The translations under genes were made by a program, and so were the position numbers. A stretch of DNA of 64,000 bases, taken from positions 1-64,000 of the forward strand of contig NZ_SGXT01000011.1 of assembly GCF_004216855.1 (NCBI RefSeq), written 5' to 3'. The notes under the pieces were generated by a model. The model was not told the origin of the DNA, did no database searches, and worked only from the letters and a program-made list of their open reading frames with translations. Below are positions 62,837 through 64,000 of this stretch, piece after piece (the stretch's first letter is position 1; the number at the start of each line of letters is the position of its first letter). The stretch is from Microcella alkaliphila. Lineage in GTDB: Bacteria; Actinomycetota; Actinomycetes; Actinomycetales; Microbacteriaceae.

Positions 62837-64000
62837 ATGAGCTTCCTCGAGTATGCCCCTGCTCCCGAATCCACGAGCATCCTGAACCTCAAGAGCGAGT
62901 ACGGGCTCTTCATCGACGGCGAGTTCGTCGACGGTTCGGGTGAGGTCTTCGACACGATCTCGCCCGCGACCGAAGAGGTCATCGCCCGCATCGCGCAGGC
63001 CGACGCGTCCGACGTCGACCGCGCCGTCGCGGCCGCCCGCCGCGCCTACGACCGCACGTGGTCGCGCATGTCGGGTAGCGACCGCGGCAAGTACCTTTTC
63101 CGCATCGCGCGCCTCGTGCAAGAGCGCTCGCGCGAGCTGGCCGTCGCCGAGAGCCTCGACAACGGCAAGCCGATCCGTGAGACGCGCGACGTCGACGTGC
63201 CGCTCGTCGCCGCCTGGTTCTTCTACTACGCCGGCTGGGCCGACAAGCTCGAGTACGCCGGCCTCGGGCCGAACCCGCGATCGCTCGGCGTCGCCGCGCA
63301 GGTGATTCCGTGGAACTTCCCGCTGCTCATGCTCGCGTGGAAGATCGCGCCGGCCCTCGCCGCCGGCAACACAGTCGTCATCAAGCCGGCCGAGACCACG
63401 TCGCTCACCGCGATGCTGTTCGCCGAGATCCTGCAGCAGGCCGACCTCCCCGCCGGTGTCGTCAACATCGTCACCGGCCCGGGCTCGACCGGTCAGGCGC
63501 TCGTCACGCACGACGACGTCAACAAGGTCGCCTTTACGGGCTCGACCGGCGTGGGTCGCATGATCGCCCGCCAGGTCGCCGGCTCGTCGAAGAAGCTGAC
63601 GCTGGAGCTCGGGGGGAAGGCCGCGAACATCGTCTTCGACGACGCAGCGATCGACCAGGCCGTGGAAGGCATCGTCAACGGCATCTTCTTCAACCAGGGT
63701 CACGTCTGCTGCGCCGGCAGCCGCCTGCTCGTGCAAGAAAACGTGCACGACGAGGTCGTCGACAAACTGAAGTACCGCCTGTCAACCCTGCGCCTCGGCG
63801 ACCCCCTCGACAAGAACACCGACATCGGCGCCATCAACTCGGCCGCGCAGTTGGAGCGCATTCGCACGCTCAGCGACACCGGCGAAAACGAGGGAGCCGA
63901 GCGCTGGCAGCTCGACTGCACGATCCCCGAGAAGGGCTTCTGGTTCCGGCCGACGATCTTCACGCGCGTCTCAGCCGCCCACACGATCGCCCGCGAAGAG
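62837..64000 (+). CDS. Aldehyde dehydrogenase, 3' end beyond the window
   Basis: The first 388 residues are present with no stop. Seen are VIPWNFPLLMLAWKIAPALA near 156-175, FTGSTGVGRMI near 234, LELGGKAANIVFDDA near 256, and NQGHVCCAGSRLLV near 287-300 with the catalytic Cys. It most likely oxidises acetaldehyde from the aldolase step to acetate using NAD+. It starts three bases after deoC and is part of the same operon. Completeness of the C-terminus cannot be judged. Confidence 0.9.
   Translation, partial: MSFLEYAPAPESTSILNLKSEYGLFIDGEFVDGSGEVFDTISPATEEVIARIAQADASDVDRAVAAARRAYDRTWSRMSGSDRGKYLFRIARLVQERSRELAVAESLDNGKPIRETRDVDVPLVAAWFFYYAGWADKLEYAGLGPNPRSLGVAAQVIPWNFPLLMLAWKIAPALAAGNTVVIKPAETTSLTAMLFAEILQQADLPAGVVNIVTGPGSTGQALVTHDDVNKVAFTGSTGVGRMIARQVAGSSKKLTLELGGKAANIVFDDAAIDQAVEGIVNGIFFNQGHVCCAGSRLLVQENVHDEVVDKLKYRLSTLRLGDPLDKNTDIGAINSAAQLERIRTLSDTGENEGAERWQLDCTIPEKGFWFRPTIFTRVSAAHTIAREE

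Overview
The window is high-GC DNA with dense, overlapping genes, many GTG starts and many -10 boxes (TAnnnT) only 6-8 bases upstream of a start codon, which suggests leaderless mRNAs. Together with DUF2510 and DUF1990 proteins and the order comEA-comEC-holA-rpsT-lepA, this points to an actinobacterium, probably of the family Microbacteriaceae. The family-level call is inference, not a match.

Bases 1-17,640 are an accessory island. It opens with a transposase tail abutting a helicase gene that has lost its C-terminal half. A cluster built around NAD and ADP-ribose follows: a macro-like/SIR2 protein, an NrtR-type regulator, a probable ARPP-1 protein, a Fic AMP-transferase with a 52-residue partner encoded just upstream, and an ADP-ribosylglycohydrolase fused to a dual-specificity-phosphatase-like domain whose last part is frameshifted. 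Then come a DUF3800 protein and four toxin-antitoxin modules: vapBC-like copy 1, hipBA, vapBC-like copy 2 and mazEF. A 1,215-residue RecB-like nuclease/helicase lies between copy 2 and mazEF. The two vapBC copies are paralogous (antitoxins 60/77 identical by my count) and bracket hipBA.

Bases 17,700-24,030 hold an assortment: an alpha/beta hydrolase, an SRPBCC protein with an FAD oxidoreductase, an unknown protein, a DUF2510 membrane protein and a CPBP-like protein. Bases 24,384-32,598 are a carbohydrate locus: DeoR regulator, FGGY kinase, SDR dehydrogenase, and a complete ABC importer (binding lipoprotein, two permeases, ATPase) on the minus strand, with a BtpA/SgcQ-like protein divergent across a shared control region that contains a 17-bp palindrome. 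The substrate is not evident.

Bases 32,730-44,640 contain an SKI2/DUF3516-type helicase interrupted in frame by a 90-bp palindromic repeat, three more DUF2510 membrane proteins, the divergent pabC-like and pabB-like genes whose start codons are only 12 bp apart, and leuS. Bases 44,751-57,746 carry comEA, comEC, holA, rpsT, lepA and ribF. A TetR/amidohydrolase/APC permease cassette sits between rpsT and lepA. Between the convergent holA and rpsT lies a mirror-symmetric array of six copies of the same 20-bp repeat found in the helicase gene. The window ends with a CynX-type transporter, a ROK sugar kinase/regulator and a deoxyribose-type operon (SorC-like regulator, deoC, aldehyde dehydrogenase cut by the window edge).

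The most unusual observations are the palindromic repeat family (in-gene 90-bp copy plus the mirrored six-copy array), the NAD/ADP-ribose cluster, and the face-to-face promoters of the pabC/pabB pair.
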